Of a stretch of DNA of 64,000 nucleotides, positions 33,900-45,650 are shown piece by piece. The notes beneath the pieces are model-generated. The model did not search any database. It was not told the DNA's origin and was given only the letters and a program-made list of their open reading frames with translations. Both the position numbers and the translations under genes were made by a program. Numbering within the stretch: position 1 is the first letter of the stretch; each line of letters starts with the position of its first letter. The DNA is from Akebia trifoliata. Its lineage: Eukaryota > Streptophyta > Magnoliopsida > Ranunculales > Lardizabalaceae. Location: positions 16,718,760-16,782,759 of the forward strand of contig CM030718.1 of assembly GCA_017979445.1 (NCBI GenBank). The letters run 5' to 3'.

Positions 33900-34228
33900 A
33901 CTGCGGTTAATAGACGAGTAAAAAAAAATTTTAAATTAAATTATTTTTTAAAAAGTTTAGATATCTATTTGTAATTGATGTCTAAAGTCTCAGATTTAGA
34001 ACAACAGTCTTATAGACATCGGATTTTAAATCGATGTCTAAGTTGTTACTTTAGTGCTTTCAGATTTGGAACGATTTTAAGTAGTTCCAAATTCTGAGAT
34101 CTGGAATCGTTTTTAACCGTTCCAAATCCTAAAATCTAGAATGGCTTCCAACCTTTAAAATCATTAACGACACCTTGATTAGAGACGATCTATAAACCGT
34201 TCCTAATTGCTATATTTGTTGTAGTGTA
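33900..34228 (+). mobile_element. right terminus of a CACTA (En/Spm-like) transposon
   Basis: The inner side of the terminus is at 34217-34228, where the plus strand ends TTGTTGTAGTG (reverse: CACTACAACAAATATAG), the usual form of plant CACTA ends. The preceding 300 bp hold sub-terminal repeats in both directions: GGAACGATTTTAA / AACCGTTCCAAA and GACATCGGAT / ATCGATGTC. TAG at 34229-34231 is the likely 3-bp target duplication. To the right the sequence continues directly as a gypsy integrase, so the element inserted into it. The left terminus is not found in the window and may be beyond position 1 or lost. No transposase was recognised, so it would be non-autonomous. Confidence 0.8.
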
Positions 34229-34231
34229 GGA

Positions 34232-34600
34232 TGAAGTAGTGCCCGTTTGCATCTTTTGACAAGATTTGTCCGATGACATCTGTTCCCCAAAGCGAGAAGG
34301 CCAAGGGTTGGTCATATTATATGATTCTGAAGGTAGAGCATTGATCTTGTTGGCATAAATCTGGCACAGATGGCATTTTCGAACGTGTTGATAACAGTCA
34401 CTCTCCATTGTTGTCCAATAGTACCCCATCCTCATGATCTTCTCCTACGCATCGAAGTAAGACTTCATAATGCAATTTCTTATAAAAAATACCATTGCTT
34501 AAGAAGAATTGGCCTGCTAATTTCTTAATGGTCCTACGATCATTTGGCGTTACATTTGAGGAAAGAGTTTGATCTTCGAGGTATGCCTTCATGTTTGAGT
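34232..34600 (-). pseudogene. integrase N-terminal remnant
   Basis: It begins KAYLEDQTL and DRRTIKKLAGQFFLSNG, as in Tat integrases upstream of the zinc finger. It then jumps from LLRCVGE to RMGYYWTTMESDC and CHLCQIYANKINA. The two zinc-binding histidines normally lying between are deleted; the CxxC half remains. It continues through PWPSRFGEQMS (family: PWPF..WG-D) and stops near FIL, where the CACTA transposon inserted. The catalytic core is therefore lost. Integrase would insert the cDNA into the chromosome; this one cannot work. Confidence 0.88.
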
Positions 34601-34643
34601 ACTATGACTTTTCTTCGGGCTCTTCTACTTCGACAGGTAAACA

Positions 34644-35339
34644 CTAGGTTGGCTCATCTTGAATTCTGATCTCAATGGGGTCATTGACTAGGTTTTTCAA
34701 AATACTGATCATAAAAGTGAGTGTGGCTAGCTCATTTGCTAATTGATTCTTAGCTCTCGGCATGTATGCGAATGAAATCCTATTGAAGCTCAAGCTTAAT
34801 TCTTCGAGATACTCATGGTAAGGGATCAATCTCTCTTCTCGGGTCTTCCACTCTCCACTCATCTGATAGGTTACTAGACTTGAATCTTTGAATACATCGA
34901 TTTCATTTACCTTGAGGTCCAATGCTACTTTCAACCCTGTTATGCATACTTCGTATTCTACCTCATTATTGGAACATTAGAACTTCAATCTAATAACGAT
35001 TGGTAAGTGGAACCCATCCGACTTGATCAAAACTACCCCTATTCCTTTCCCTTTCTGATTTGCTACTACGTTAAAGTACATTTTTCAGCTTGATTCTTCA
35101 TTATCATCCTCAATCTCAATAAGTAATATGGCTTTATCCGGAAGGTTCATCCTCAATGGCTCATAGTCGAGTAGTGGGTGCTTGGCTAAGTGGTCAACGA
35201 TGGCTTGTCCCTTAATAGCTTTTTGAGTGACATAGGTGATGTCAAACTCAAATAACAATAGTTGCCATTTTGTAGTGTGACCTATTAGTGCTGGTTTCTC
35301 AAAAAGATATTTTAGGGGGTTCATTTTGGCAATAAGCAT
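34644..35339 (-). pseudogene. RNase H and RT-RNase H connection remnant
   Basis: The open stretch 34644-34934 gives DSSLVTYQMSGEWKTREERL and PRAKNQLANELATL, the second half of a gypsy RNase H. The usual Asp of ADALA is Asn here. The stretch 35085-35339 gives MNPLKYLFEKPALIGHTTKW and YVTQKAIKGQAIVDHLA, the connection typical of Tat elements. Stops and shifts separate the two. The domain would remove template RNA during reverse transcription. Confidence 0.85.
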
Positions 35340-35717
35340 AGTTGAGTAACTGAGTAAATAATGGCATAGTCATTGAGATGTCCATACTAATGCACAACAA
35401 GTATTTTCAAGTATCGAATATTTTACTTCATACTCGATTAATTTTTTGCTGAGATAGTAGATGGCTTGTTCCTTTCACCTTGGTTTATCATGTTGTCCTA
35501 GTACACACTCTCTATTGATGTCTCTAGCATTGAGATGTACATCAGCAGAAGTCATCCTGACATAGGAGGGACCAAGACTGGTGGGTTGAGCAGATATTAC
35601 TTAATCTTATCGAATGTTCTTATAGTCCTTGTTCCACTTCTTCAACGTATCCTTTCTGAGTAGCTTGAATACTGGCTCACAAATAGGTATAAGTTGAGAA
35701 ATGAATCGACTAATGTA

Positions 35718-36372
35718 CTATATTCTCCGTAGAAAAGCTCTAACAACTTTCTCTGAAATAGGTTCCTTCATCTCGAGGATATATTTAGTCTTTATTGGAT
35801 CTATCTCAATGCATGTTCTACTAACGATGAACCCCAATAGCTTACCCAATGTTGCCCTGAATACACATTTTGCCAGGTTGAGTCTTAAGTTGTACTTCCT
35901 TAATCGATCGAACAATATTTTGAAATTCACCAAATGGTCTTCCTCTATGCCAGATTTAGTGATCATGTCGTTTACGTAAACCTCCATTTCTTTATGGATC
36001 ATGTCATGAAACAATGCGGTTATTGCATATTGATAAGTTGCCCCTACTTCTCTAACCCGAATGGCAAGACTTTGTTGTGAAAAGTACTTTAGGGTGTGAC
36101 AAATACGATTTTTTCTTGGTCTTCTGCTGCCATTTTTATTTGGTTATAGCCTAAGAAACGTCCATGAATAAAAACATGTCGTGCCCTACTGTACTATCAG
36201 CTAGAGTGTCGATGTATGGTAGCAGAAAGTCATCCTTAGGACTAGCCTTCTTCAAGTTCTGATAATCAACAAATATGTATACATTTCCGTCTTTCTTAGG
36301 TACTGGGACAATGTTAGCTAGCCACTCGGGGTATGTAGAAACTGCAAGGAATCCTACTTGAAATTGCTTCAT
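35718..36372 (-). pseudogene. reverse transcriptase remnant
   Basis: The N-terminal part (36151-36372) has WLANIVPVPKKDGNVYIFVD and KASPKDDFLLPYID. After a frame break with stops near 36020-36150 the later part (35718-36014) has FHDMIHKEMEVYVNDMI and AKCVFRATLGKLLGFIVS. The catalytic motif is YVND instead of YVDD, so an essential aspartate is lost in addition to the frame damage. Length and order are as in Ty3/gypsy RT. Confidence 0.9.
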
Positions 36373-37551
36373 GACCTCATCATTAACCTTAAGGGTTCAT
36401 TCTAGCTTAAGTCTTCTCGATTTTTGCTTGATCGGCTTGCTTCTGGGAGTGATTGGTAGTTTGTGGACGACAAGATCTATGTCTATCTAAGCATATTTTT
36501 GTATGACCATACAAAGACATCTTGATAATTCTGTAAGAGTTCGACCATTTCTTCCTTTTACTGTTATGTTAGTAAGGTTCCGATCGTGAAGATTCGTGGG
36601 TCCTCTTTGGTACCAATATTGATTGAATCTGTATCATCAATGTTTGATTAAACACATTTCTCGTGACATTCTACCAATTATTTGATATTTTAAGTGGGTA
36701 TTTCATTTCATCCTTAAACTCTTCTTCGATCCTTATGAGATCAAAGTCAAGTTCAAGATTAAAATCATACTCATCCCTTGTAAACTTTATTTTATCTTTG
36801 TACTCATTTGATTGAGATAAATCCCTTGAAACTCTTTTTTTTTTAGAAAATACCTTTTTTTTTTATTTTGAAAGGTTTTAAATTTTTTTTATTTTTGAGT
36901 TATTTTTTCTTTTTTTTGTTATTTTTTTGGATATCCGAAATAAGAAGAGCAATCATGAAAATTCATTAATAAAAATAAAAAGCCCTCAAAATAATCTTTT
37001 CCCGAGGATGAGGGCTCGTTATGATCCTCGAGCAAATCAGATTGGTCTAACGACATTTTTTTTAGAGGTTGTTATAGCCTTAAGGGTTATAGGGGATTCT
37101 TTCCAATTGTGCAAAACTTCCTATTCTCTGACGGGGTAGTTGAGGTGGAAAAGTGATTTCCTTGGTGATTCAGAGATGACCATTACCTCCGACTGATTGT
37201 TGTTAGAGTTAGATATGGTCCCTTCCAAACTTGGTGGGATGATAACTGATGCCCAGTCGATGCTGATGGGGAAAAGTGATTCATTCTTTTCACTTATAGT
37301 GACTTCTACTTTTGTAGGTTCTCTCGTTGTCTCTTGTGGACTCTCGTTGGAATCCCCATTGAATATGATGTCAATGCCTTCAATGAGGGATGGTCAGGAC
37401 TCAACAACTAAGTCTTCTTTAATGTGATTGGATTTGAGATTTACTTTTCTCAATTTTCTGACTGGCTTTGACGACAATGGTTCTGATAAGCTTCAGGTCT
37501 AATTTGTGATTTTGAAAAGCTAAAGTTGATATAAGGAACTCTGCCTAGATT
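36373..37551 (-). other. pol spacer between protease and RT, decayed
   Basis: This is probably the low-conservation PR-RT spacer of Tat elements. It includes a T-rich simple-sequence stretch at 36828-36932. No domain is recognisable. Confidence 0.5.
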
Positions 37552-37749
37552 CTAGAAATTTAGTTCTTGATTTTGTTTCATTGCTAAGCAGAGCTCCTTC
37601 TTCTTGTCGTTCATATTTGATATATCCTTTTTTGTAGGCCTGAATCCCAAACTGAAATAAGGGGTGTGTTTCTTTGATACAATCGGTGTGGTTTTCACTT
37701 TTCCACTCGGCCCTAATCCTTGTCTGGGTCGATAACCTACTTTCTTCAA
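37552..37749 (-). pseudogene. pol segment with GYRPRQGLG (G-patch-like) motif
   Basis: The minus strand reads MKKVGYRPRQGLG, then FSLGFRPTKKD. Many Tat-lineage polyproteins have a similar glycine-rich GY.PG.GLG...LGY.P segment after the protease. It helps to place this element in that group. Function unknown. Confidence 0.65.
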
Positions 37750-37819
37750 GACCTGTCCAATAATCAGATTTGCCTATGATAATTCTGCCTTTACTTTCTC
37801 TTTTCTCTTCTCGACGTGG

Positions 37820-38280
37820 TTAACGACAACGAATTAGTAGGAATGGTATAATGCTTTGTCCTTCGTCAGTTCTATATTTATAAAAGGAACGTCCAAAACT
37901 CTCCCAGTTGAGATCAAGTTTTTTGCTAAAACAGATATCAACCTCTGTCCTATGATAAATTTGAATATTTAGTGCAAAGAGGAAAGTATTGCCCCTACAA
38001 TGTTGATCCATGGACTTCCTAGCAGTAGGTTGAATGTTGTCAGTATTTCCATGACCTCAAATGTTACCTCGAACATATAAGAACTTATAGTGATCAATAG
38101 GTCCACCTCTCCCAAAGAGTCCCTTCTTGAACTATCGAAACCTCGAACAACCTTATTATTGGGATTGACATGCGACCAGTCGACATTGAGTTTACAAAAA
38201 GTTTTAAGAAGACAAACATTGAGAGTTAAGCCATTGTCGATTAATACCCTAGCAGCCATCATGTCCTTGCACATGACCAT
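37820..38280 (-). pseudogene. retrotransposon aspartic protease remnant
   Basis: The minus strand reads ARVLIDNGLTLNVCLL, GFDSSRRDSLGEVDL and LLGSPWINIVGAILSSLH, the retropepsin of Tat-type elements. The active-site triplet is DNG, a form seen in this group. A frame shift near 37980 breaks it. The protease would cut the gag-pol polyprotein. Confidence 0.85.
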
Positions 38281-38708
38281 GATATTTAACGGTTTGATGT
38301 GCTCCGTCCCTCTGGCACGAATTCACTTTCTGTAAAGATAATGGGATTGGGGGTGATGATCTGACCAGTTTTTTGCTCTAATTGTGCAGGTGAAGTGATC
38401 GTAAGTACATGTTATTTTCTCAGAACTCTCAATAGTACTTCTTGGTGTTCTTCTGATTTCTGTAAAAGACCTAGAAAATAAATTTGAGCCAGCTATTTGT
38501 TCAACTGGTCCATTCTATTATGCTTACTTTTGCGAATAAGCTTAATGAAGTTTGGTACCTCTATATTCAATACTTTCCCCTTTTCCTCTCTTTTGTCATC
38601 TTCATCCACCTTACACTTCGCTTTTGGTTTCCTTTTCTCTTCGTCCTCTGTCCCCTTTATTATTTATTTTGTCTTTTTTCTGATACATACTCCTTTTATT
38701 GGCACTCT

Positions 38709-40017
38709 CTAGTACTTCCTTGTTTTTTTCATGTGACCAATGTCAGCCAACATTATTTTCTTCATTGTTTTGACCCCTATCGATGTGATGATGGTTATCT
38801 CGTAGCTCCATGGGACTACTTGGTTAGAGTTATATGGGAATGGTTTTGGTGAAAATATGGTTATCAGGGGTAGATCAGGTTTCACGTTGAAAATGAAGGG
38901 TGGTGGTTGTGATTTGTATGTGGTGGTGGTGGGATAAGCTAGTTGAGGGTTGATGGAGTACAGGGAATGACGAGTGGTAGTCATGAGGATGAAGTGTAAG
39001 GTATGTGAAATGGTGGTCGGGTCATATTTTGAGGATTTGGCGATGCACAGGGTATGATGATAGGCAATCAAGTAACAACATAGGGAATTTGATGAGTATG
39101 ATGGATGGTGAGATTAGCCACTCTGAATGGTAGTTACAAGTTTCGAGGCGGATTTGTTATGTACTGGGGGAAAGCGTTGACTATTTGTGCTAATGGTTCC
39201 TTTGTTAGGTGGATCTTGACTTTTGATCAAACGAGAGCTATTAAAGTTAATGGACTATTATCTGGTTCCTTTCCTAGGATGACATTTATTACATGGCCAC
39301 TTCCTCCTCCATTGTGGGTAGGCAAGGGATTTTGGTTGATGTTATGTTGCTGAGCTAGGTTTGAGGGTTCGTCCAATATGAGAGCCTTCTTGTCTATCAG
39401 ATTCTGTTCCTGGTGCTTGAGTTGCCAGCACTGGTCTGTAAAGTACCCTGGTGCACCCATATGGAATTCATAAAACAATCTGGGATTGTACCCTAGTCCT
39501 TTGCAGCTTTTGGGTTAGGTGGCCGTTTGGCGAGATATTTTTCCCTGTGCAAGATTGGGAGTAACTTTGATAGTGTCATTGGCAACCTAGTGAACACCCT
39601 GTTAACTCTATTAGTTTGTGCTTGCTAATTCTGTCCATACTGTGGTACCTGTGGTACAACTGGTAAAGGGTTCGCTCAAAACGGGTTTTGAGGAGCGGGT
39701 GTCTAGGTTATTTGAGGAGCTGGAGCCCATGAGGTTGACAGAGCTTGTGATCTTGGTGCAGGGATGAAGAGGGATCGGCTTGGTTGTACATTGTTAACCT
39801 GTGTTTATTTCTTCTTCTTTCCCAAAGGCATTGGCTTCTTTGGAGGGGGGACCCATACTGCCACCCAAAGACTTGTGAAGTCAAATATCAAACCAATTTG
39901 AATCTCGTCCTTGACTCGATCTGCTACCTGTACCAAATTTGAGAAAGTGTCCGTAGTGTGTCCTACCAAGTGAATGTAAAATGCATGCCCTAATCTTGAG
40001 ATAAACAAGGTATTCAT
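38709..40017 (-). pseudogene. gag remnant of the Tat-like element
   Basis: Three separated pieces match Tat gag from N to C terminus. 39805-40017 gives SNLVQVADRVKDEIQIG. 39227-39478 gives FHMGAPGYFTDQCWQLKHQ and NLIDKKALILDEP (the CxxH-like region and QDLID motif). 38709-39071 gives FPYNSNQVVPWSYE, the gag-protease linker. Frame changes separate them. Confidence 0.8.
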
Positions 40018-40087
40018 CTTTTATTTAGTCATCGTCGGCCTCACTGGTGAAACAGACTCTCGCCACCTCTAGGTGTACTAATTCGAT

Positions 40088-40330
40088 ATGGATATAGGTT
40101 GTGGACCCGATTAAAATTTGAATACGAGTCGTGGACCCAGTTTGGAATAGATATGGGTTGTGGAACCCTATTCGGAATGGATGTGGGTCAAGGATCCAAT
40201 CCAGATTCTACATGGGTTATGGACCCCATTTGGATTGGATACGGGTCATGGACCCAGTTTGAGATGGATATGGGTCGTTGACCCGATTTGGGATTGACAT
40301 GGGTGGTGGGTTCTATTCGAGTTAGATCAC
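40088..40330. repeat. degenerate ~30-bp minisatellite
   Basis: About eight diverged copies of GGATATGGGTYGTGGACCC-like units with TTTGGAAT linkers. Confidence 0.7.
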
Positions 40331-41284
40331 GAGATCAATTCGATTTGAGAAAATCCACACTTCTTTTTTTTTGTGAAAATGGTTGGTGGGAGTGTCGAGT
40401 GTATTAAATCCTACTTGTCCTTGGGTCTTGGCGTTAATTTAATTGGTCGGATAACCCTTCATGGTTGTATGAAGGGCAATGGGCTCGCTTGAGGCCCAAG
40501 GTCTTAAACTATTCTGATTTGGCTCATTGACGGATGATGTTTTTTTTTATTGAAATCATTGGTTATAAAAATCTATTTTATTTAGTTTTCCAAAATTTGG
40601 GACTCTTCTTGAAGGTGCCATTAATGTTCAAGCAAGGGTAGGGAAACCCCACAAAATATCTAGCCTGTGCTCATTTCGTTGTGCCAAATTCGTACTAGTT
40701 CGTGTGTGGAACATGGATAGAAGTAACATTACCTCATCCATGCTTTAAGCATGGATAGGGCATATTTTGTTTTATCTTTGTTTCAAGTATGGATAAGGTA
40801 CATTCCTGGCCATCTATGTTTTGATCACGGACCAGAAAGAAATCTAATTTTTTGGAATTGACAAAAATTGGTTCCTTGGTCTCCCCTTTGAATGTCCACC
40901 CAGTAATTGTTGTTTTCTCTTCACATTCTCTGTGTTTTTTTTTTTAACATGATGCAACGCACATTCCTCCCTTTTTACCTAAGGGAAGAGAAAAAAGAAA
41001 ATGAAAATAAGCAACCTATGATCTATACAAGTATGCCTCATTGGGCTTACAACTTGAATTTCGAGGCTCGATAACAACTTAAGCAAATACAACTTTGTTT
41101 AGGGGGTCAATACATTCTTGAGAATTTGTGTCCTAAAGCACTTAATCAGGCACATGCATGCGATTAATAGGTGGATTTACGATTGTCCAATCTTCAAACC
41201 TAGATGCATACCAGAGTACACACGTCATTAGTTGGTGATCGAACTTGATGTGTTCATCTTTGATACTTGAAATAACAATCTCAA
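40331..41284 (-). other. leader of the Tat-like element, no gene seen
   Basis: No protein match on either strand. CATGGATA/ATGGATAAGG motifs recur at 40710-40800. It ends at the insertion site of element 3. Confidence 0.45.
41280..41284. repeat. probable target-site duplication of element 3, left (CTCAA)
   Basis: The right partner at 51479-51483 is CTGAA, one mismatch. The LTR edges TG...CA are well defined on both sides. Confidence 0.65.
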
Positions 41285-42779
41285 TGAAAACGCCCTCTAT
41301 CCGCTGGGTGTGCGAATCCGTTTTTGATTTTTTCGGTTTGAGAGTTGCCACCTAGTTATTATGATCTAGGAATCGAGCATTGACTCTAACTAGATAAAAA
41401 AATTTATCTACGAATAAAAAGAAACTATGGTCCAGAGATCACGTTACGGGGTTGGAAGGTGTTAAGCACCAACCTTGCCCGGCAAACACTAGTCTCTACT
41501 ATTTCCCAAAAAATATTACATTGCTAAAGGACCTAAAAATAATATTAAAAAAAAAGTATACCTAGATGATTGCAACGATTTGTTCCCTCAAAGCTCGCGG
41601 AGAGACTCCTTGTATGAGATTCTTTTGTTTTCGTCACTGGATCTACTTCTAATTTCCAAGTTGAGATATCTAGATCGGAGTGTTTTTTTATGTTTTTTTA
41701 AAGGATCTTTGGATGTTTTTGAAAAGTTTCTGAGTGTCTTTTGAGTAAAAATTGGGGTTTGGGTGATAGGTAGGGAGTTAGGGCTTCAAAATTAGGGTTT
41801 GGAGAAGGGTAGGGAGACGTTTTGACCTACTTTTTCTAGGATTTATTTTGACCTGTGAAATTAAGTTGTGAAGGCTTCTATTTATAGAGATTTTTGGGTA
41901 GAGTTGGTGCTGGATTAGGTTTCTTTTAGATAAGGTGGATTAGTTTAATTCTTACGTACAATGAAAGAATATATTTTTGATTTTTGGAGAACCCCCCTTA
42001 ATAATATCTTTAATTATTTGAACCCCTGGATGGAATGGTCTTTTAATAAATATAAAGGGGGCTCCACTTAAATAAGTGGACAACCATCAACAATTTTGCC
42101 TGAGGGCTAAATTGATTAATTTTCTTGGTTTAGATTTTTAAATTAATTTTATTAAGATTTCATTTTAACTTAATTAATGTTTTATTTATTAATTTCAAAA
42201 TTTAAAATTTTTAAAATTAGAAAATTATCGTTTTGCTCCTAAAGAAAACTTTTGCGTTTCAAGTCGTTTTTCGATGTTCCGGGATGTTTTGGAATCTGTT
42301 TTTCGTAAGGAATTCAATGGGATTATGGGTTTGTGTCATTTACAAAAATTTTGCATGAAATGATTGTGAACCCTATAAGGGGCATTTTCATAATTTGGTT
42401 GAATTTGTTAAAAATTGGCGAAATGGTTTATTTGGTTTCACTTTGTTATTTTATGTGTTCGAAAAAATTTTCCTAAGATTAAGGGGGGCTCTAAGGATGT
42501 TTTGATATTAGGGGTATTTTGGTAATTTAATCATTTTTAGTGATTTTAATCATAAAACTTCTTTTTATTTGCAAAATGATGATTTCTATGTTTTTGGGGT
42601 TATATTTTCCTAACGTAGCGTGATTTCTATAGTTTTGTTAGTTTGAGATACCTTATCCGAATTTCTGAAACATATCTAGTAACAAATAAAGCATTGGAAT
42701 AATCATCCATCATTGGGAATCGTCACGATTGGGTTGACGAGTTGATTAATCAGGTGAGTGAAAAAATGGGATGTCTACA
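41285..42779 (-). repeat. element 3 3' LTR
   Basis: 1495 bp, from TGAAAACGCC to TGGGATGTCTACA. It lacks most of the U3 sub-repeats found in the other LTRs. Confidence 0.9.
41878..41886 (-). promoter_or_regulatory. TATA box, element 3 3' LTR
   Basis: The minus strand reads TATAAATAG. Confidence 0.6.
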
Positions 42780-42792
42780 GATGCCCCTCTTT
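42780..42792 (-). other. polypurine tract, element 3
   Basis: The minus strand reads AAAGAGGGGCATC next to the 3' LTR. Confidence 0.85.
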
Positions 42793-43215
42793 GGTAGAGG
42801 GTTGAAGCAAACTAGATAGCAAATCTATTTTGGTAGATAGTACAATATCCAAATGTCAAAACTAGTGATAGTTCATTTTATAACCTAATTTAGCAATTCG
42901 TCGAGGCGTTCAGATTCTTGAAGGTAAAACTCTCCCCAAATAAAAAGTTGTCAGGTCCTCAAGCACGAGCTCTTACTAACTGTGTCAGATCATTGAATTT
43001 TAGAGAATTCTCCTTGACTAAAAAGTGCAAATGTGTGCATTTGAAATATGAGATGATTTTGAAAAAGTACGTCTCTACTTTGTGCATTCGTGAAAAAACT
43101 AAGTAAGATGACTGAGCAAAACATGAAATCTAGGCAAAACCAAGAAAAATTTTGAATTTAAACAAAGAAAAACTCGAGAAAATTTTGAATAAAGTTTGAA
43201 AAGAATCTGAGTAAA

Positions 43216-44205
43216 AGTTGAGTATCCTACTCTACCTACCCTAGGCGAAAGAGTAATGAATTTATTTTCCTAAGAGTCATACTCTACCTGCTCGAAGTGA
43301 AAGAGTAATGAACTTTTTTTCTAGGAGTCCTACTCTACATGCTAGGGGTGAAAGAGTAATGAACTAATTTTCTTGGAGTCCTACTCTACCTGCTCGGGGT
43401 GAAAGAGTAATGAACTAATTTTCTTTGGGAGTCCTACTCTACTTGCTCGGGGTGAAAGAGTAATGAACTAATTTTTTGGGAGTCCTACTCTACCTGCTTG
43501 GGGTGAAAGAGTAATGAACTAATTTTTTGGGGAGTCCTACTCTACCTGCTCGGGATGAAAGAGTAATGAACTAATTTTCTAGGAGTCCTATTCTACCTGC
43601 CCTGGGTGAAAGAGTAATGAACTAATTTCTTTTAGAGTTCTACTCTACTTGCTCGGGGTGAAAGAGTATGAACTAATTTTTTGGGGAGTCCTACTTTACC
43701 TGCTCGGGGTGAAAGAGTAATGAACTAATTTTTTTGAGAGTCCTACTTTACCTGCTCGAGGTGAAAGAGTAATGAACTAATTATTTTGGGAGTCCTACTC
43801 TACCTGCTTGGGGTGAAAGAGTAATGAACTAATTTTTTGGGAAGTCCTACTCTACTTGCTCAGGGTGAAAGAGTAATGAACTAATTTTCTGGAAGTCCTA
43901 CTCTACCTGCTCGAGGTGAAAGGGTAATGAACTAATTTTTTTGGGAGTCTTACTCCACCTGCTCGGGGTGAAAGAGTAATGAACTAATTCTTTTGGAAGT
44001 CCTACTCTACCTGCTTGAGGTGAAAGAGTAATACACTAATTTTTTGGAGAGTCATACTCTACTTCCTCAAGGTAAAAGAGTAATGAATGAATTTTCGAGG
44101 AGTCCAGACCTGCTCGGGATGACAATGTAATAAACTAATTTTTTTGGGAATCCTACTCTACCTGCTTGGGGTGAAAGAGTAATGAACTAATTTTTTTGGA
44201 AAACA
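43216..44205 (-). repeat. tandem array of the 50-bp unit (element 3)
   Basis: About 20 units of CTACTCTACCTGCTCGGGGTG / AAAGAGTAATGAACTAATTT. The inner palindrome here is mostly GCTC.GGGG. Confidence 0.92.
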
Positions 44206-45650
44206 AATGGAAGATTAATGCCGCATTTGATTTTTTTTTCCTTTAAAAAAACAAAGAGTTGGATTTTCTAAAGGTCAGGTCAACATTTTAACTTTTTTCG
44301 AACCTCAAAAGTTTTCAAAATTGCTATCAAGAGGGTAACATTTAATTCAAAGTAAACCTTATCCTATAGGATTGAAATTACTACGTTTCAAAACAAAATG
44401 CCCCTAATTTAACAGGGAACATAGCACTGGGGATAATTGAACATAGTTTAAAAAATAAATGCCCCTAGTATATGAGGGGAAACATTACTCTTTAAAAAAA
44501 AAAATGCCCTTGTCATGAAAGTTTGGAACTCTTGATTACCGCAAGCGCAATAAAGGTATAACTTTTAATTTTGACTTTTTATATTGAAGATTTTGAGTCA
44601 GGCTCAAAGAAATTGGAGCAAAATATTTTTTTCTGAAATTCATCATAGAATCTGTTATTTCTCTCCGTCGATTCGCTTAGGGACATGAAGATCTTCAGAT
44701 CAATCATAGAAGAGATACTTGTATCTACTGAGTCTATATTTGGTTCAAACTGGGTATTGAAACTTTATCATTCGGACTTCTAATGTTTCGGCTCGAACCG
44801 TCTTTTAGATTTTCAACTCAACGAATATTTTCTTTTATTTTTTATTGCTCTAAATTTTGCCTAGATTGTCTTTTCAAGTTTTCAATCTAGCGAGTGTGCT
44901 CTAGCTTTTTCCTACATCACCTTTTTAAGTTTTCGATCTAGCGAGCTTACATTTTTTTCTCTTTTCTTTGCTCTGATTGTTGCCAAGGTTGTCTTTTCAT
45001 ATTTTCAACCTTGCGAGCTTGCCTTAATTTTTGCCTAAGTTGCTCTTTCGAATTTTCAACCTAGTAGACTTTTCTATTTGCTCTAATTGTTGCCAAAGCT
45101 GTCCTTTCGGACTTTCAACCTTGCGAGCTTGCCTTAATTTTTACCTATCTCCCTTTTGGGTTTTCAACCTAGTAAGCCTCAATTTTCTTTTTCTGCCATT
45201 TTGAACTTCTAGAATAATTATCTGATCATGGTTTGCTACTTTTCTTGACTTTTCACACAGTACTTAGGAGGACTTTCATGGGTAAGCTTAGGACTAGGCA
45301 AAGAAAGGAATTTTGAGGCTCAAAAACCCAAATACCTCTTATGTGGCATTATTTTCTTTTTCTTCGAATTTTCTTCCCCATTCTGACAATATTTCTTTTT
45401 CTTTTAAATGTTTTCTTTTTGGATTTTTTCTTTGTAGGGGAAGCTATTTTTTTTATTTTGATGTGGTCAAGCCTGAAGTAACTTCTTAGGTTGCCTACGT
45501 ACCCCAAAATTTTGGGATTAGACTAAAGCATAGTTTGAATTTTTCCCTCCCCTGGGTTAATTTTTTTTTTTTGTTGAAAAAAGCTATAATGGGCTAAGAA
45601 AGGAGTTGTTGAACTAGGTAGTAGAAAAATTGATTTGGCCAAAAATGGCC
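44206..45650 (-). other. conserved 3' noncoding region of element 3, with stem-loop series
   Basis: Perfect stems at 44861-44890 (CTAGATTG/CAATCTAG) and 44985-45012 (AAGGTTG/CAACCTT), and a one-mismatch stem at 45035-45064. An extra hairpin unit, compared with element 1, lies at about 45090-45125. The CTACGTACCCC block is at 45496-45506. Confidence 0.75.

Larger units (their letters stand above)
34232..41284 (-). mobile_element. internal region of a decayed Ty3/gypsy (Tat-like) element
   Basis: On the minus strand the order gag, protease, RT, RNase H, integrase is preserved from right to left. It is cut at 34228 by the CACTA end and at 41285 by element 3. The leader and 5' LTR may continue at 51479 onward (PBS 51761-51783, LTR-B from 51784), which would make this an LTR-B element; that link is inference. 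All frames carry stops or shifts. Unlike family A, it has the complete pol order. Confidence 0.85.

Noticed and set aside
1721..34228. Helitron as the gene-capturing element
   Set aside because: Multi-gene capture would suit a Helitron, but I found no CTRR end with a terminal hairpin. The right edge instead has a CACTACAACAAA terminus with sub-terminal inverted repeats and a likely 3-bp duplication.
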